A DNA stretch of 64,000 nt from Vibrio furnissii CIP 102972 (GCF_000176175.1 NZ_ACZP01000018.1:62001-126000); one strand, 5' to 3'; positions 45,430 through 54,583 are shown, counted from the stretch's first letter. Program-made: numbers and translations. Notes: a model not told the origin generated them from the letters alone.

Positions 45430-45558
45430 GCCGTGTGAACGCGGTGATTTCCCTGCAACCAGCGGCGTATTTTGATGCGCCGCTTCCATTTCCGCGCTGT
45501 TATCTGCAGTGAATCTGCTTTAACATGTGGACAAAATTGTCAACGTTCGAAATTCTCA

Positions 45559-46110
45559 GTGGCTAATAAAGATTATGTAAGGCGCGGTCGTAGTCCGAAA
45601 AAGCCGACCCCTAAAAAATCAGCTCCTCGACGCAGAAAACCATGGCGCAGCGGCTTGCTGGCGATGCTGTTGGTCGGCGGGTTTGGCTATGGCTTGTATC
45701 TGCTCAATCAAGATCCTGAGCCGCCGGCACCGGTGGTGGTCGAGACCAAATCAAAACCGGTCAGCCAACCACAAAACAACAACCGTTTGCCGCCACCACC
45801 CACCGAGAAGTGGGACTACGTGGAATCACTGCCCAATCGCGAGATTGAAGTGAAAGCCAAAGAGCTGCAAGTCTCGGACATTCCGTACATCATGCAGTGT
45901 GGGGCTTACAAAACCATGCAGCAGGCGGAAGCGCGTAAATTGGACATTGCTTTCCAAGGCCTGAGCAGCAAAATTCGCAAGAAAGAAGACAGTAGCTGGT
46001 ACCGTGTGGTGCTTGGCCCATACAAATTCAAACGCGATGCAGAGCGTGATAAACACAAGCTGCAACGCGCCAAGATTGAACCTTGCGCGATTTGGAAAGA
46101 GCAGCAATAA
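45559..46110 (+). CDS. ftsN: Cell division protein FtsN
   Basis: This 183-residue bitopic protein activates septal peptidoglycan synthesis. The basic cytoplasmic tail (ANKDYVRRGRSPKKPTPKK) is followed by one membrane segment (about 34-52), a Pro-rich linker and a C-terminal SPOR domain that binds denuded glycan (YIMQCGAYKTMQQAEA to the end). I chose the GTG at 45559, because the family begins (M)ANKDYVRRG; upstream residues are not FtsN-like. The periplasmic part is shorter than the 319-residue E. coli protein, as in other vibrios. Confidence 0.9.
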   Translation: MANKDYVRRGRSPKKPTPKKSAPRRRKPWRSGLLAMLLVGGFGYGLYLLNQDPEPPAPVVVETKSKPVSQPQNNNRLPPPPTEKWDYVESLPNREIEVKAKELQVSDIPYIMQCGAYKTMQQAEARKLDIAFQGLSSKIRKKEDSSWYRVVLGPYKFKRDAERDKHKLQRAKIEPCAIWKEQQ

Positions 46111-46128
46111 CAGCCTTTCATTGTCATC

Positions 46129-46158
46129 AAACGCCCGGCCTCAGTGCTGGGCGTTTTT
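46129..46158 (+). terminator. Terminator of ftsN
   Basis: ACGCCCGGC / GCTGGGCGT (one G-T) followed by five T. Confidence 0.82.
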
Positions 46159-46180
46159 ACGATGCGCTGACGATTCCCGC

Positions 46181-46210
46181 CTTGAATTTTGATTTTCCAA
46201 CCTCATATAA
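46181..46210 (+). promoter_or_regulatory. Sigma-32 heat-shock promoter of hslVU
   Basis: CTTGAA (46181-46186), 14 bases, then CCTCATATAA (46201-46210). This closely matches the sigma-32 pattern CTTGAA / CCCCATnT with the right spacing, and ends about 40 bases before hslV. Confidence 0.82.
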
Positions 46211-46248
46211 CCACTATCTTGATAGTGAAAAGCACAAAGGGGTTCCTC

Positions 46249-46806
46249 GTGACTACCATCGTATCTGTACGTCGTAATAACAAAGTTGTCATCGCAGGTG
46301 ACGGACAAGTCTCGCTTGGCAATACCGTAATGAAAGGCAATGCGCGCAAAGTTCGTCGTTTGTACAACAACAAAGTATTGGCCGGATTCGCGGGGGGGAC
46401 AGCGGACGCATTCACCTTATTTGAACGCTTTGAAAGCAAACTGCAAATGCATCAGGGCCACCTGACAAAAGCGGCGGTGGAGCTGGCCAAAGATTGGCGC
46501 AGCGATCGCGCACTGCGTCGCCTCGAAGCCATTTTGGCCGTCGCGGATGAAACCGCATCACTGATCATTACCGGCAACGGCGATGTGCTGCAGCCTGAAC
46601 ACGATCTGATTGCGATCGGTTCCGGCGGTAATTTTGCACAAGCCGCGGCGATAGCTTTGCTGGAAAATACCGATTTAGACGCCCGTGAAATTGCACAAAA
46701 AGCGCTGAAGATTGCTGGCGACATCTGTGTGTTCACGAACCATCATCACACCATTGAAGAGCTGGAAATTCCGCCGGAACTGTTGCCTGCTGCCGCAGCC
46801 GAATAA
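46249..46806 (+). CDS. hslV: ATP-dependent protease peptidase subunit HslV
   Basis: This 185-residue N-terminal-nucleophile peptidase forms the double hexamer core of HslUV. I chose the GTG at 46249, with AAGGGG seven bases upstream, because removal of its Met exposes the catalytic Thr of TTIVSVRRN. The longer upstream frame would bury it. AGDGQVSLGNTVMKGNARKVRR and GFAGGTADAFTLFE are nearly identical to E. coli. hslU follows 36 bases later; a heat-shock promoter precedes. Confidence 0.97.
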   Translation: MTTIVSVRRNNKVVIAGDGQVSLGNTVMKGNARKVRRLYNNKVLAGFAGGTADAFTLFERFESKLQMHQGHLTKAAVELAKDWRSDRALRRLEAILAVADETASLIITGNGDVLQPEHDLIAIGSGGNFAQAAAIALLENTDLDAREIAQKALKIAGDICVFTNHHHTIEELEIPPELLPAAAAE

Positions 46807-46842
46807 TCGTGTGTGATGCTACTGAATTTGAAGGAAACCACT

Positions 46843-48174
46843 ATGTCTGAAATGACTCCTCGTGAAATTGTCCATGAACTGAACCGTCATATCATCGGTC
46901 AGGACAACGCCAAACGTGCGGTCGCCATTGCGCTGCGTAACCGCTGGCGTCGCATGCAGCTGGAAGAAAGCTTGCGTGTTGAAGTCACACCGAAAAACAT
47001 TCTGATGATCGGCCCAACCGGTGTCGGTAAAACCGAGATTGCGCGCCGTTTGGCGAAACTGGCCAATGCGCCGTTCATTAAAGTCGAAGCCACCAAGTTC
47101 ACCGAAGTGGGCTATGTGGGCAAAGAAGTTGAAACCATCATTCGCGACCTGACGGACGTGGCGGTGAAGATGACGCATCAACAAGCGATGGAAAAAGTGA
47201 AATTCCGTGCTGAAGAGCAGGCGGAAGAGCGCATTCTTGACGCGTTGCTGCCGCCAGCGCGTGATGCGTGGGGCGAAGCGGAGCACAACGATACTGCGTC
47301 GTCGACACGCCAAACGTTTCGTAAGAAGCTGCGTGAAGGCAAGCTGGATGACAAAGAGATTGAAGTGAACGTCGCGGTGGCGCAGATGGGCGTGGAAATC
47401 ATGGCGCCTCCGGGCATGGAAGAGATGACCAATCAGCTGCAGGGCCTGTTCCAGAACTTAGGTGGCGACACCAAGAAAAAACGCAAATTGAAAATTAAAG
47501 ATGCGTTTAAAGCCCTGACCGAAGAAGAAGCGGCGAAGCTGGTGAATCAGGAAGAACTGAAAGAGCAGGCGATTTACAACGTTGAAAACAACGGCATCGT
47601 GTTTATCGATGAGATCGACAAGATCTGTAAGCGCGGCGAATCGTCAGGCCCTGATGTCTCTCGCGAAGGTGTACAACGCGATTTGCTGCCCCTGATTGAA
47701 GGCAGCACCGTCACCACCAAACACGGCATGGTGCGTACCGACCACATTCTGTTCATCGCATCGGGTGCTTTCCAAGTGGCACGACCTTCGGATCTGATCC
47801 CTGAGCTGCAAGGCCGTCTGCCGATCCGCGTGGAGCTGGAAGCGCTTTCTAGTGATGACTTCAAACGCATTCTGACCGAGCCAAAAGCGTCTCTGACCGA
47901 GCAATACATGGCGTTGATGAAAACGGAAGAGGTCGATATTGCCTTTACCGAAGATGGCATCAAGCAAATTGCCGATGCCGCATGGCAAGTCAACGAAACC
48001 ACCGAGAACATCGGTGCGCGTCGCCTGCATACGGTGATGGAACGTCTGATGGATGAAATCTCGTTTGATGCCACCGAGAAAGCCGGTGCAAGCCTGACGA
48101 TTGATTCGGCCTATGTGCGCGCCAAACTCGGCGAGTTGGTCGAAGACGAAGACCTCAGCCGCTTTATTCTGTAA
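46843..48174 (+). CDS. hslU: ATPase subunit HslU of the HslUV protease
   Basis: This 443-residue AAA+ unfoldase feeds substrates to HslV. Walker A GPTGVGKTE near 60, the pore-loop region EVGYVGKEVE near 90, the inserted I domain (about 110-230), Walker B IVFIDEIDKI near 256 and the sensor-2 region RRLHTVMERL are all present. The C-terminal tail that activates HslV ends in DLSRFIL. I chose ATG 46843, with AAGGAAAC upstream. Confidence 0.97.
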   Translation: MSEMTPREIVHELNRHIIGQDNAKRAVAIALRNRWRRMQLEESLRVEVTPKNILMIGPTGVGKTEIARRLAKLANAPFIKVEATKFTEVGYVGKEVETIIRDLTDVAVKMTHQQAMEKVKFRAEEQAEERILDALLPPARDAWGEAEHNDTASSTRQTFRKKLREGKLDDKEIEVNVAVAQMGVEIMAPPGMEEMTNQLQGLFQNLGGDTKKKRKLKIKDAFKALTEEEAAKLVNQEELKEQAIYNVENNGIVFIDEIDKICKRGESSGPDVSREGVQRDLLPLIEGSTVTTKHGMVRTDHILFIASGAFQVARPSDLIPELQGRLPIRVELEALSSDDFKRILTEPKASLTEQYMALMKTEEVDIAFTEDGIKQIADAAWQVNETTENIGARRLHTVMERLMDEISFDATEKAGASLTIDSAYVRAKLGELVEDEDLSRFIL

Positions 48175-48180
48175 TTTCTG

Positions 48181-48208
48181 AGCCCACCTTGATCTGGTGG
48201 GCTTTTTC
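48181..48208 (+). terminator. Terminator of hslVU
   Basis: AGCCCACC-TTGATCT-GGTGGGCT followed by five T. Confidence 0.9.
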
Positions 48209-48267
48209 ATATTACGCACTTGCGCGTATACTGAAAACTATGTTGATCGATCTTACAATTTTTCCCC

Positions 48268-49185
48268 ATGAATAATTCTTTACGTATCTGGTTTGACGCG
48301 GCGCGTCCGAAAACGTTGCCGTTGGCGCTGGTGTCTATTTTTACGGGCAGCGCGCTGGCCTTTTCGTCTGGCCACTTTTCGTTGCCTGTTGCGCTATTGG
48401 CGCTACTGACCGCAACCCTGCTGCAAATTCTATCGAACTTGGCGAACGATTACGGCGATGCCGTGAAAGGCACCGACAATGACAAACGCCTTGGCCCGAT
48501 GCGCGCGATTCAGTCAGGCGAAGTGTCGCTGGCAGACATGAAGCGAGCGATTTTCATCAACATCGGTCTCACCATTGTGGCGGGATTGGCGCTGGTGTTT
48601 TACGCCCTCGACAGCCTAGAAAGCATTCTGGCCTTTATTGGCTTGGGTGTGCTGGCAATGATGGCGGCGATCGCCTATACCGTCGGCAACAAACCGTACG
48701 GCTATGTCGGCCTTGGGGATTTGTCGGTGTTTCTGTTCTTTGGTTTGCTCGGCGTGTCCGGGACTTACTTTTTGCACATCGGTCACATTGAATGGAGTCT
48801 GTTTCTGCCGTCGCTGGGTTGTGGCTTGATGGCGGTGGCGGTGCTCAACATCAACAACATGCGCGATATTGAAAACGATGCAGAATGTGGCAAGCGCACC
48901 GTGCCTGTGCGATTGGGCCAACAGCGCGCCAAAACCTACCACTTTTTGCTGCTGACTGGCGCGGTGATCGCGTTTGCCAGCTATTTGTTGATGCAGGGCA
49001 AACCGGTGTGGATCAGCCTGCCGTTTTTACTCAGCCTCATCATGGTGACCAAGCATGGCCGCGCGGTGTGGGCTACAGAGCAACCGGCGCAAATTGCCCC
49101 GATGCTGCCGGTGATCGTCAAGTGCTCGCTGGTAACTAACCTTTTGTTTGTTGGTGTGGTGATAGCTCAAACTCTGACGAGTTAA
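48268..49185 (+). CDS. menA: 1,4-dihydroxy-2-naphthoate polyprenyltransferase
   Basis: This 305-residue UbiA-family membrane enzyme attaches the prenyl tail to dihydroxynaphthoate in menaquinone synthesis. ARPKTLPLAL near the N terminus and the first prenyl-diphosphate motif SNLANDYGDAVKGTDND near 58 are clear. The second, NNMRDIENDAECGKRT near 197, lies among eight to nine membrane segments. Menaquinone is the electron donor for the fumarate reductase encoded at the far end of the window. Confidence 0.95.
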   Translation: MNNSLRIWFDAARPKTLPLALVSIFTGSALAFSSGHFSLPVALLALLTATLLQILSNLANDYGDAVKGTDNDKRLGPMRAIQSGEVSLADMKRAIFINIGLTIVAGLALVFYALDSLESILAFIGLGVLAMMAAIAYTVGNKPYGYVGLGDLSVFLFFGLLGVSGTYFLHIGHIEWSLFLPSLGCGLMAVAVLNINNMRDIENDAECGKRTVPVRLGQQRAKTYHFLLLTGAVIAFASYLLMQGKPVWISLPFLLSLIMVTKHGRAVWATEQPAQIAPMLPVIVKCSLVTNLLFVGVVIAQTLTS

Positions 49186-49260
49186 TTTGCACTCTGTCAT
49201 TGCATTGACTTACTGACCCGATATACTCGTTGAAAGACTGTTCGTAAAGAGACTAAGGCT

Positions 49261-49797
49261 ATGGAATATAACACCTCTGCGTTATGTGATATCTATCTCG
49301 ACCAGGTGGATGTGGTAGAACCCATGTTTAGCAATTTTGGTGGCTGCGCGTCATTTGCCGGCCAAGTCACGACCATCAAATGTTTTGAAGACAACGGCCT
49401 CATCCGTGAGACATTAGAACAAGACGGCCTTGGGCGTGTGCTGCTGATCGATGGTGGTGGTTCGCTACGCCGTGCGCTGGTTGATGCTGAACTGGCGGCC
49501 ATAGCCGAAGAGAACGAATGGGAAGGCATTGTGGTTTACGGCTGCGTGCGTGAAGTCGACGAGCTGGAAGACATGAGCATCGGGATTCAAGCGTTGGCTT
49601 CGATTCCCGTGGGAGCGCCTGCACAAGGCATCGGCGAAGTCGATGTGCCGGTCAACTTCGGTGGCGTGACGTTCCTGCCAGAAGATTATCTCTATGCCGA
49701 CAACACCGGCATCATCCTGTCGCAAGAGCCGCTTAATACGACGGATCTCGACAGCGATGAAAGCGATGAAGATGACGTCATCGACGAATTACTCTGA
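49261..49797 (+). CDS. rraA: Ribonuclease E activity regulator RraA
   Basis: This 178-residue protein forms a trimer that binds RNase E and limits its activity. The fold landmarks NTSALCDIYLD, FGGCASFAGQ, LLIDGGGSLRRALVD and NEWEGIVVYGCVRE are conserved. It is about 17 residues longer than E. coli RraA, owing to an acidic tail rich in Asp, Glu and Ser. It follows menA with its own short leader, as in E. coli. Confidence 0.96.
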   Translation: MEYNTSALCDIYLDQVDVVEPMFSNFGGCASFAGQVTTIKCFEDNGLIRETLEQDGLGRVLLIDGGGSLRRALVDAELAAIAEENEWEGIVVYGCVREVDELEDMSIGIQALASIPVGAPAQGIGEVDVPVNFGGVTFLPEDYLYADNTGIILSQEPLNTTDLDSDESDEDDVIDELL

Positions 49798-49805
49798 ATC
49801 CGAGA

Positions 49806-49839
49806 CAAAAAAAGCCAGCGTGACGCTGGCTTTTTTTGT
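49806..49839. terminator. Bidirectional terminator after rraA
   Basis: AAAAAAAGCCAGCG-TGA-CGCTGGCTTTTTTT lies between convergent rraA and the MATE gene. Confidence 0.92.
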
Positions 49840-49907
49840 CTCGCGCTATCGCATCAATCTAGCAAGATTAGGTCGCGTAAGAAAAGGTTGTGCAAAATGA
49901 GCCGCTG

Positions 49908-51269
49908 CTAGGAGGCGCCAGATTGCATCATGCCATCGCGCAGCGTGCGACGTCGCAGGATCAAGGCATACAAGTAGCCCGATAGCCCGCCCAAAATGTT
50001 GCCCAGCGCAATGCCAATAAACAGCCCTTCAATGCCATACAACGTTGACCCGAGCCATGCTGATGGCAGGGTGAAGAGAAAGAGGCGCATAAAGCTCCAT
50101 TGAAACGCTTTGAGCGGCAGATGAAGCGCGTTGAGCGCCGACACCAGCATCATCACCACCCCCTGAAAGCCATAGCTGAATGGCACCACCAACAGGTAAT
50201 GCCACAACAAGTCGCGCACCGCTTGCTCTTGAGAGAACAGCGCAGCCAAGGGAATGCTCAGCGGCACCATCATGATGAAGACCAACAACTGAAAAATCAG
50301 CGAGAAGCGCAGGCTTAAAAACAGGCCGGAAAAGCTGCGCACCGGATTGTTGGCCCCAAAATTCTGCGCCATAAATGGCGTCAACGCTGAGGTGAGCGAC
50401 ATCAGCACCAAGATTAAAATCGATTCGATGCGCTGCGCTGCGCCATAAGCGGCCACCGCAGCGGTGCCGTGGCCGGAGAGCATCATCATCAGCAGTGCGC
50501 CGGAAATGGGGTTCATCGCCGTCGACAGCGCCGCTGGGGTGCCAATCTTGAGGATTTGCTGCCAATCGTGACGCAATGACGCAAAGTGCGGCGGCGCCAA
50601 CAGGCGATCGCGTTTGACCAACACATACAGCGAGCCGACCAATGCGCCCAGCCACGAGAAGGCACTGGCAATGGCCGCACCCTGAATACCGAGTTCTGGA
50701 AACGGGCCGTAGCCAAAAATCAGCAGCGGATCGAGACAGCCGTTAATTGCGCCCGCCAGCATCATCATTTTGGCTGGGGTTTTGGTATCACCGGTGGCGC
50801 GAATCGCGCTGTTGCCCGCCATCGGAATCACCAGCAGCGGAATGGTGAGGTACCAGACCTGCATGTATTGCTCAATCAGCGGAATCAACTCAGCTTTGGC
50901 GCCCAACAGCAGAAACAGTGGCTCAATGGTGAAAAAGCCCAACGTGGAGGCGATCGCGACCAAACACACCGCCAACAGCACACCGTGTGTGGAAAAACGC
51001 GCGGCATTGGGCGCATCGCCTTGCCCCAACAACCGACCGATGCTGGTCGACAAGCCCACACCAATGCCCATGGTGATGCAGTTGACGCCAAATGTGACAG
51101 GAAAGGTATAGCTGATCGCGGCCAGCGCGTCGGTGCCCAGCAGCGAGATGAAAAAGGTATCGACTAGGTTGAACATCAGAATGGCGATCATGCCGAACGT
51201 CATCGGGATGGTCATCTGGCGGAGCACCGTGGGAATCGGGGCGGAAAGCAGGCCGTGTTTGTCGTGCAT
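49908..51269 (-). CDS. MATE-family efflux transporter
   Basis: This 453-residue transporter has 12 hydrophobic segments and the typical internal two-fold repeat. MATE landmarks include the N-terminal MTFGMIAILMFNLVDTFFIS, GVGLSTSIGRLLGQGD, IPMAGNSAIRATGDTKTP near 155 and AYGAAQRIESIL near 265. MATE pumps export cationic drugs or metabolites with Na+ or H+. The substrate is not predictable. AAGGGTAT precedes its ATG. Confidence 0.88.
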   Translation of the reverse strand: MHDKHGLLSAPIPTVLRQMTIPMTFGMIAILMFNLVDTFFISLLGTDALAAISYTFPVTFGVNCITMGIGVGLSTSIGRLLGQGDAPNAARFSTHGVLLAVCLVAIASTLGFFTIEPLFLLLGAKAELIPLIEQYMQVWYLTIPLLVIPMAGNSAIRATGDTKTPAKMMMLAGAINGCLDPLLIFGYGPFPELGIQGAAIASAFSWLGALVGSLYVLVKRDRLLAPPHFASLRHDWQQILKIGTPAALSTAMNPISGALLMMMLSGHGTAAVAAYGAAQRIESILILVLMSLTSALTPFMAQNFGANNPVRSFSGLFLSLRFSLIFQLLVFIMMVPLSIPLAALFSQEQAVRDLLWHYLLVVPFSYGFQGVVMMLVSALNALHLPLKAFQWSFMRLFLFTLPSAWLGSTLYGIEGLFIGIALGNILGGLSGYLYALILRRRTLRDGMMQSGAS

Positions 51270-51400
51270 ATACCCTTCTTACATCGCGCGGCACCGTGCC
51301 GGACGTGCGTCAGCAGGCAGCCAATTACAGGGAAGAAAGGGGGTAGGATACTCGAATTTGCGGGGAGGCACTAGCCGCGCTCGCGCTGAGTCACGGCGAT

Positions 51401-51428
51401 AAAAAAGGCCGGCAGTGCCGACCTTTTT
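51401..51428 (-). terminator. Terminator of tpiA
   Basis: AAAAAGGCCGGCA / TGCCGACCTTTTT (one mismatch) with T run on the minus strand. Confidence 0.85.
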
Positions 51429-51441
51429 CATCAACAAGCGA

Positions 51442-52212
51442 TTACGCTTTTGCTTTTGCAGCTGCTTTCGCGATGGCTGCGAAGCTTTTCGCATCCAGAG
51501 ATGCGCCGCCAACAAGAGCGCCGTCGATGTCTGGTTGTGAGAAGTAAGCTTCTGCGTTTTCTGGTTTAACAGAACCGCCGTATTGGATGATCACTTGTGC
51601 TGCAACCGCTTCATCTTTCGCTGCGATCAGCGCGCGAATCGATGCGTGGATGCGTTGTGCATCTTCAGCCGTTGCTGCTTTACCAGTACCGATTGCCCAG
51701 ATTGGTTCGTAAGCGATGATTGCGCCGTTCAGAGCGTCTACGCCGTATGCATCGATCACTGCGTTGATTTGACGTGCACAAACGGCTTCAGTTTCGCCCG
51801 CTTCGTTTTGCGCTTCAGTTTCACCGATACAGAATACTGGAGTCAGACCGTTTTCTTTCAGGAATGCGAATTTTTGAGCAACAAACTCGTCTGATTCGTT
51901 GTGGTATTCACGACGCTCAGAGTGGCCGATGATGATGTGAGTTGCACCGAAATCTTTCAGCATGGCTGGAGACATGTCGCCAGTGTACGCACCGCTGTTG
52001 TGCAGGTCAGTGTTTTGTGCACCCAGGATCATTTTTTTGCCGCCTTCTGCAATCAGACGCTCAGCCAGATCCAGGTACAGTGCTGGTGGAGCTACTGCCA
52101 CGTCAACACCCGTTACACCTTCAAGTTCCGCATTCAGACCAGTCAACAGCTCAGTTACCATTGCTTTGCTGCCATTCAGTTTCCAGTTCCCCATCACTAC
52201 AGGACGACGCAT
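51442..52212 (-). CDS. tpiA: Triosephosphate isomerase
   Basis: This 256-residue glycolytic barrel enzyme has the catalytic Lys in MGNWKLNGS near 11, the His in IIGHSERR near 96, the general-base Glu in AYEPIWAIGTGKAA near 168, and the phosphate loop QYGGSVKP near 210. It appears highly expressed and monocistronic, with its own terminator. Confidence 0.97.
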   Translation of the reverse strand: MRRPVVMGNWKLNGSKAMVTELLTGLNAELEGVTGVDVAVAPPALYLDLAERLIAEGGKKMILGAQNTDLHNSGAYTGDMSPAMLKDFGATHIIIGHSERREYHNESDEFVAQKFAFLKENGLTPVFCIGETEAQNEAGETEAVCARQINAVIDAYGVDALNGAIIAYEPIWAIGTGKAATAEDAQRIHASIRALIAAKDEAVAAQVIIQYGGSVKPENAEAYFSQPDIDGALVGGASLDAKSFAAIAKAAAKAKA

Positions 52213-52444
52213 AGGAATATCTCCAATTTCAATGAATAAAAAAAACGTGATTGCGAAAGAATATAACAGATAAAACTACGTAGATCATGACTCCGGTCAT
52301 GACTTTCTGGGATCTTGTTTGATGAGGCGCAAGGCCGAGAAGTGATCTGCTATACAGAATAGAGGCCATTCGCTCGGATTTTGTGCTGCGTCTTGCTATT
52401 ACTGTCAGTTCAGTATGGGGAAAATAACAAACAAGGAAGTGAAT

Positions 52445-52792
52445 ATGCCTAATTTGGTGCTCGAGTACTCCAACTCTGTGGATGAACGTGTCAATGTGCA
52501 GGGGCTATTGGAAGATTTGCATCAGGTGGTCATGACGTGTGGCTTATTTGATATTCCCTCGATTAAATCCCGCGCGCTGCGTTGCCACCATTGGCTGGTG
52601 GGCGATGAAGGCGACAGCGTGGATTTTATTCACATCAGTTTTGAAATGATGGACGGGCGCACCGCCGAGCAAAAACGCGAGTTGTCACGTCAGCTCATGG
52701 ATGTGTTGGTGGCGCAAGCCAGCCACGTTCGCAGCTTGACGGTGAACATTCGTGACATGGACCGAGCTTGGTTTCAGAAGGTCACGAACTGA
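52445..52792 (+). CDS. 5-carboxymethyl-2-hydroxymuconate isomerase-family tautomerase
   Basis: This 115-residue protein resembles 5-carboxymethyl-2-hydroxymuconate delta-isomerase (CHMI) of the tautomerase superfamily. I chose ATG 52445, which places Pro at position 2, the catalytic base of the superfamily (PNLVLEYSNSVDE). A GTG ten codons upstream would hide that Pro. No homoprotocatechuate pathway genes are nearby, so the true substrate is unknown. A DUF805 gene follows 34 bases later and may be co-transcribed. Confidence 0.8.
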   Translation: MPNLVLEYSNSVDERVNVQGLLEDLHQVVMTCGLFDIPSIKSRALRCHHWLVGDEGDSVDFIHISFEMMDGRTAEQKRELSRQLMDVLVAQASHVRSLTVNIRDMDRAWFQKVTN

Positions 52793-52826
52793 CAGCGAGT
52801 TGATTCCGTTTGAACAGGAAACGCTA

Positions 52827-53264
52827 ATGTCTTATCAAACACTGCTCTTTTCGTTTCAGGGGCGCATCGGGCGTCGTACATACTGGATTTGGAACGTCTT
52901 TTATTATGTGGCGATCGTCACTGCGATCGCGCTGCTTAACCGTTGGCTGCCAGACTGGGCGCCATACCTGCTGCCGCTGTTTATGCTGTTGATTCTGGTA
53001 CCAGATTTGGCCATCACCGCCAAGCGTTGGCACGATCGCGATAAATCGAGCTGGTGGCTGTTGCTTAATGTACCGCTGGTGATTGGCCGAATGACGGTGC
53101 CGATGGGCGGCGCCAATATGGCGATGACCAGCACCCCCAACATTTTCGATACCCTGATCTCGCTTGCTGCCTTGTTGTGTGGCAGTTGGATTTTGGTGGA
53201 GTGCGGTTTTTTGGTGGGCAGCCGCGGCGATAACCGCTTTGGGAAAGCGCCTCACTCATCGTGA
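52827..53264 (+). CDS. DUF805 family membrane protein
   Basis: This 145-residue membrane protein of the DUF805 family (YhaH-like) has the family signature FQGRIGRRTYWIWN near the N terminus and AKRWHDRDKSSWWLLL near 70. Four hydrophobic segments are visible. I chose ATG 52827, with AGGAAACG upstream. Function is unknown. It is downstream of the tautomerase-like gene. Confidence 0.85.
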   Translation: MSYQTLLFSFQGRIGRRTYWIWNVFYYVAIVTAIALLNRWLPDWAPYLLPLFMLLILVPDLAITAKRWHDRDKSSWWLLLNVPLVIGRMTVPMGGANMAMTSTPNIFDTLISLAALLCGSWILVECGFLVGSRGDNRFGKAPHSS

Positions 53265-53290
53265 CAGGGCTGTTAGAGCCTGTGCGGTCA

Positions 53291-53320
53291 AGAAAAAAGG
53301 AGGCTTGTGCCTCCTTTTTT
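53291..53320. terminator. Bidirectional terminator after the DUF805 gene
   Basis: AAAAGGAGGC / GCCTCCTTTT with A and T runs, between convergent genes. Confidence 0.9.
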
Positions 53321-53669
53321 AACGCCACGACTCGGATGTCGGGCGAAAGGGAATCACGTCCGCGCTCGGCTTTTCTTCCACTATTTCGCCGTCCAGCGCA
53401 TCACGGAATTTGGCCATTTGCAGACTGAGTTCTCGCATCAGGGTGACGTTCGCGTGGTCTGGATTCTTGCATTGGCTCAGAATCAGGTCGATATGACTTT
53501 GCTGCGCCCACAATCGATGCTGCATTCCATCGGAAGCAGAAAGGATCATCTCCTGACACATTTCGCGCTTAAATCGGCTAAATGCTTCAGGATCCTGCTG
53601 CGCCAGCTCGACCAGTTCATCAAAGGGTGGCAGAGCCTGGCTGGCTACGTTGGTTTGAGGGGGAGACAT
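53319..53669 (-). CDS. DUF3135 domain-containing protein
   Basis: This 116-residue soluble protein resembles the DUF3135 family of vibrios and relatives. Recognisable parts are PPFDELVELAQQDPEAFSRF near the N terminus and QHRLWAQQSHIDLIL in the middle. GAGGAG precedes the ATG. It is mostly helical by composition, with no catalytic motif visible. Function is unknown. Confidence 0.75.
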   Translation of the reverse strand: MSPPQTNVASQALPPFDELVELAQQDPEAFSRFKREMCQEMILSASDGMQHRLWAQQSHIDLILSQCKNPDHANVTLMRELSLQMAKFRDALDGEIVEEKPSADVIPFRPTSESWR

Positions 53670-53782
53670 AGAACACTCCTCTGCAAGGTCTTGCGTTGAT
53701 TAAATTATCAACACATCAAGCATAAGCGAGGAACGGTGCACAAGGTGGAACGAATATCGTTGTTCTCAATATTAAGACAATG

Positions 53783-54403
53783 TTAGGCGGCCGCAATCAC
53801 GTAGGTGCAGCGGCGTTGGCCTTCGATGATGTGTTCACTGCGTTCAATGCGGCAAGTGTCGCCCAGCAGGCGCTGAAAAATGTTCAGCTCTGATTGACAC
53901 AAATTTGGACAGCGTTTGGCGGCCTTACAGATTGGGCAGTGGTTTTCGATCAGCAGATAACCGTGCTCGGTTTGCTCCAGCTCCGCCATGTAACCTTCTT
54001 GCTCACGCAGTTCCACCAAGGTGGCGAGTTTGCTGTGCAGATCGGGGCAGGCGTCCAGTTCTTGCTGATAATGGGCCAAGGTTTGCGCTTCACGCTCGGC
54101 TGCCACTTTGGCTAAGCCTTCTTTGCCAAAGAGATGTTCCACCGCTTCAATCACTTGAATGGTGAGTTCACCGTGGCGATCGGCAAATTGATCATGGCCT
54201 TTGCGGGTGAGTGACCAATGGCGCGTCGGGCGACCCACTTTGACTTTCACATCGTGAAACGCCAGGATGCCGTCGTCTTCCAGTGCCTGAAGGTGTTGAC
54301 GCGCCCCCATGGTGGTCATTCCCAAGTCATCGGCAAGCTGTTTGGCGGTCACGGCACCTTCACGTTTGATGGTGTGTAAAATCCGGTCGATCGTCTTCAT
54401 CAT
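53783..54403 (-). CDS. SufR-like HTH regulator with four-cysteine C-terminal motif
   Basis: This 206-residue regulator has an N-terminal winged HTH (VTAKQLADDLGMTTMGARQHLQALE). The wing GRPTRHWSLTRKG is typical of the SufR/DeoR-like group. The C terminus has six cysteines (156, 159, 165, 169, 184, 199). Four of them read C-x12-C-x14-C-x14-C, close to the C-x12-C-x13-C-x14-C iron-sulfur signature described for SufR as I recall it. It probably senses Fe-S or redox state. No suf genes are nearby. It is divergent from groESL. Target genes are unknown. Confidence 0.75.
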   Translation of the reverse strand: MMKTIDRILHTIKREGAVTAKQLADDLGMTTMGARQHLQALEDDGILAFHDVKVKVGRPTRHWSLTRKGHDQFADRHGELTIQVIEAVEHLFGKEGLAKVAAEREAQTLAHYQQELDACPDLHSKLATLVELREQEGYMAELEQTEHGYLLIENHCPICKAAKRCPNLCQSELNIFQRLLGDTCRIERSEHIIEGQRRCTYVIAAA

Positions 54404-54554
54404 GTCCCTCTTTATTCTCTGACTATTATGGATATTCAGTTTAATAAAGCAAATTATTTACTATACGGGATGGTGTTAGGCGGTCGAAATGCTCGCAATG
54501 CGTCGACTTCACCACGGATTCGTTAATTTCATCACAATTTTTTCGCGCTTACCC

Positions 54555-54583
54555 CTTGGGATATGGCGTTTGATACCCCACAT
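54555..54583 (+). promoter_or_regulatory. Sigma-32 promoter of groESL
   Basis: CCCTTGGG with CTTGGG at 54555-54560, 15 bases, then CCCCACAT (54576-54583). It resembles the E. coli groE heat-shock promoter, although the -35 is imperfect. It ends about 70 bases before groES. Confidence 0.7.
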
